Source of the DNA: an uncultured Desulfobacterium sp. | GTDB lineage: Bacteria; Desulfobacterota; Desulfobacteria; Desulfobacterales; Desulfobacteraceae | DNA: 15,749 bases | Assembly: GCA_937124525.1 (NCBI GenBank) | Contig: CAKZLA010000146.1 | Span: forward strand, 1 to 15,749 | Direction: 5' to 3' | Shown here: piece after piece, positions 15,435-15,749 of the stretch | How the letters are laid out: each line of letters opens with the position of its first letter | Numbering within the stretch: the stretch's first letter is position 1 | The notes under the pieces: generated by a model | The model's input: the letters and a program-made list of their open reading frames with translations, nothing else | The model's database searches: none | Told to the model about the DNA's origin: nothing | Made by a program: the position numbers and the translations under genes

Positions 15435-15749
15435 CATCGGATGATGACATCATTGCCTTTAGCTCGGCGGAAAAATCCCTTGTTTCCCCGGAGGCCCACC
15501 CCGTAGACCGAGAAATTGACGTGAATGTGCTACGGCCCCGGCGGTTCGCTGACTATGTGGGCCAGGCAGAAACCGTTGAAACCCTTAAAATTGCCATTGC
15601 CGCCGCCAGAATCAGGGGAGAATCCCTGGACCATGTGCTGCTTCATGGTCCCCCGGGTCTTGGCAAGACCTCCATGGCCCATATTATTGCCACGGAAATG
15701 GGGGCCGGGGTGACCATTACATCGGGACCGGCTTTGGAAAAAGGGGGGG
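15431..15749 (+). CDS. ruvB: Holliday junction ATPase RuvB, N-terminal part (cut by window end)
   Basis: The hexameric AAA+ motor that pulls DNA through the RuvA-bound junction. 106 codons are visible: an acidic N-terminus (1-30) slightly longer than usual, then [20 protein letters not shown] (31-50, the LRP...F-x-D-Y-x-G-Q motif), [14 protein letters not shown] with the Walker A loop (73-81), and [10 protein letters not shown] (97-106), which in the family continues as G-D-L-A. The frame is open to the last base and agrees with the family throughout, so the gene is truncated only by the window edge. The start overlaps the ruvA stop in ATGA, so the two are translationally coupled. The window stops inside seven G residues, which may reflect a sequencing halt. 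Confidence 0.93.
   Translation, partial: MTSDDDIIAFSSAEKSLVSPEAHPVDREIDVNVLRPRRFADYVGQAETVETLKIAIAAARIRGESLDHVLLHGPPGLGKTSMAHIIATEMGAGVTITSGPALEKGG

Overview
The window looks like chromosomal DNA from a Desulfobacterota (deltaproteobacterial) sulfate-reducer-type bacterium, most like the Desulfobacteraceae. This is inferred from the flavour of the proteins and from gene sets such as HflKC, GroESL, an FmdB-type zinc ribbon, Tol-Pal followed by RuvCAB, and a bS22-type micro-protein. No search could be run, so the taxon is tentative. The first ~900 bases probably do not belong with the rest. A minus-strand dnaX gene breaks off after ~102 codons exactly at a GATC (903-906), and on the other side lie the 3' ends of two unrelated convergent genes: an outer-membrane beta-barrel protein and a cysteine-containing hypothetical protein. 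This is the pattern of a Sau3AI-type cloning chimera or an assembly misjoin, though a real rearrangement is possible.

Layout. 1-906: foreign-looking fragment. 903-2434: minus-strand cluster dciA-trmN6-tRNA-Ser(GGA)-dnaX', with a good promoter in front of the tRNA. 2435-3013: divergent intergenic region with a promoter, a palindromic repeat (copy 1) and an uncertain short ORF. 3014-5058: hflK-hflC. 5057-5285: a complete minus-strand mini transcription unit for a 32-residue bS22/AURKAIP1-like ribosomal protein (promoter, perfect Shine-Dalgarno, TTG start, terminator). 5431-5964: an unrecognised HExxH protein. 6075-6368: FmdB-type zinc ribbon protein. 6581-8617: groES-groEL, closed by a strong terminator. 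8711-9006: promoter plus repeat copy 2. 9007-14183: tolQ-tolR-tolA-tolB-pal-cpoB. 14201-15749: ruvC-ruvA-ruvB, the last cut by the window end inside a G run.

How the genes work together. HflKC is a membrane scaffold for FtsH quality control and GroESL folds cytosolic proteins. TolQR is a proton-driven motor that acts through TolA on TolB-Pal to tie the outer membrane to the cell wall during division, with CpoB as its periplasmic coordinator. RuvABC branch-migrates and resolves Holliday junctions, and its genes follow closely behind the tol-pal cluster in the same direction.

The gene content is mainly housekeeping and I see no defence system, phage, CRISPR array or biosynthetic cluster. The least explained element is the pair of ~100-bp palindromic repeats (2677-2786 and 8766-8861). 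Each lies ~25 bp downstream of a putative promoter, in the presumed 5' leader of a membrane-protein operon, and each contains an ATG-initiated frame kept by a 15-nt (five-codon) length difference. The second item most likely to be missed is the 32-codon ribosomal protein gene.
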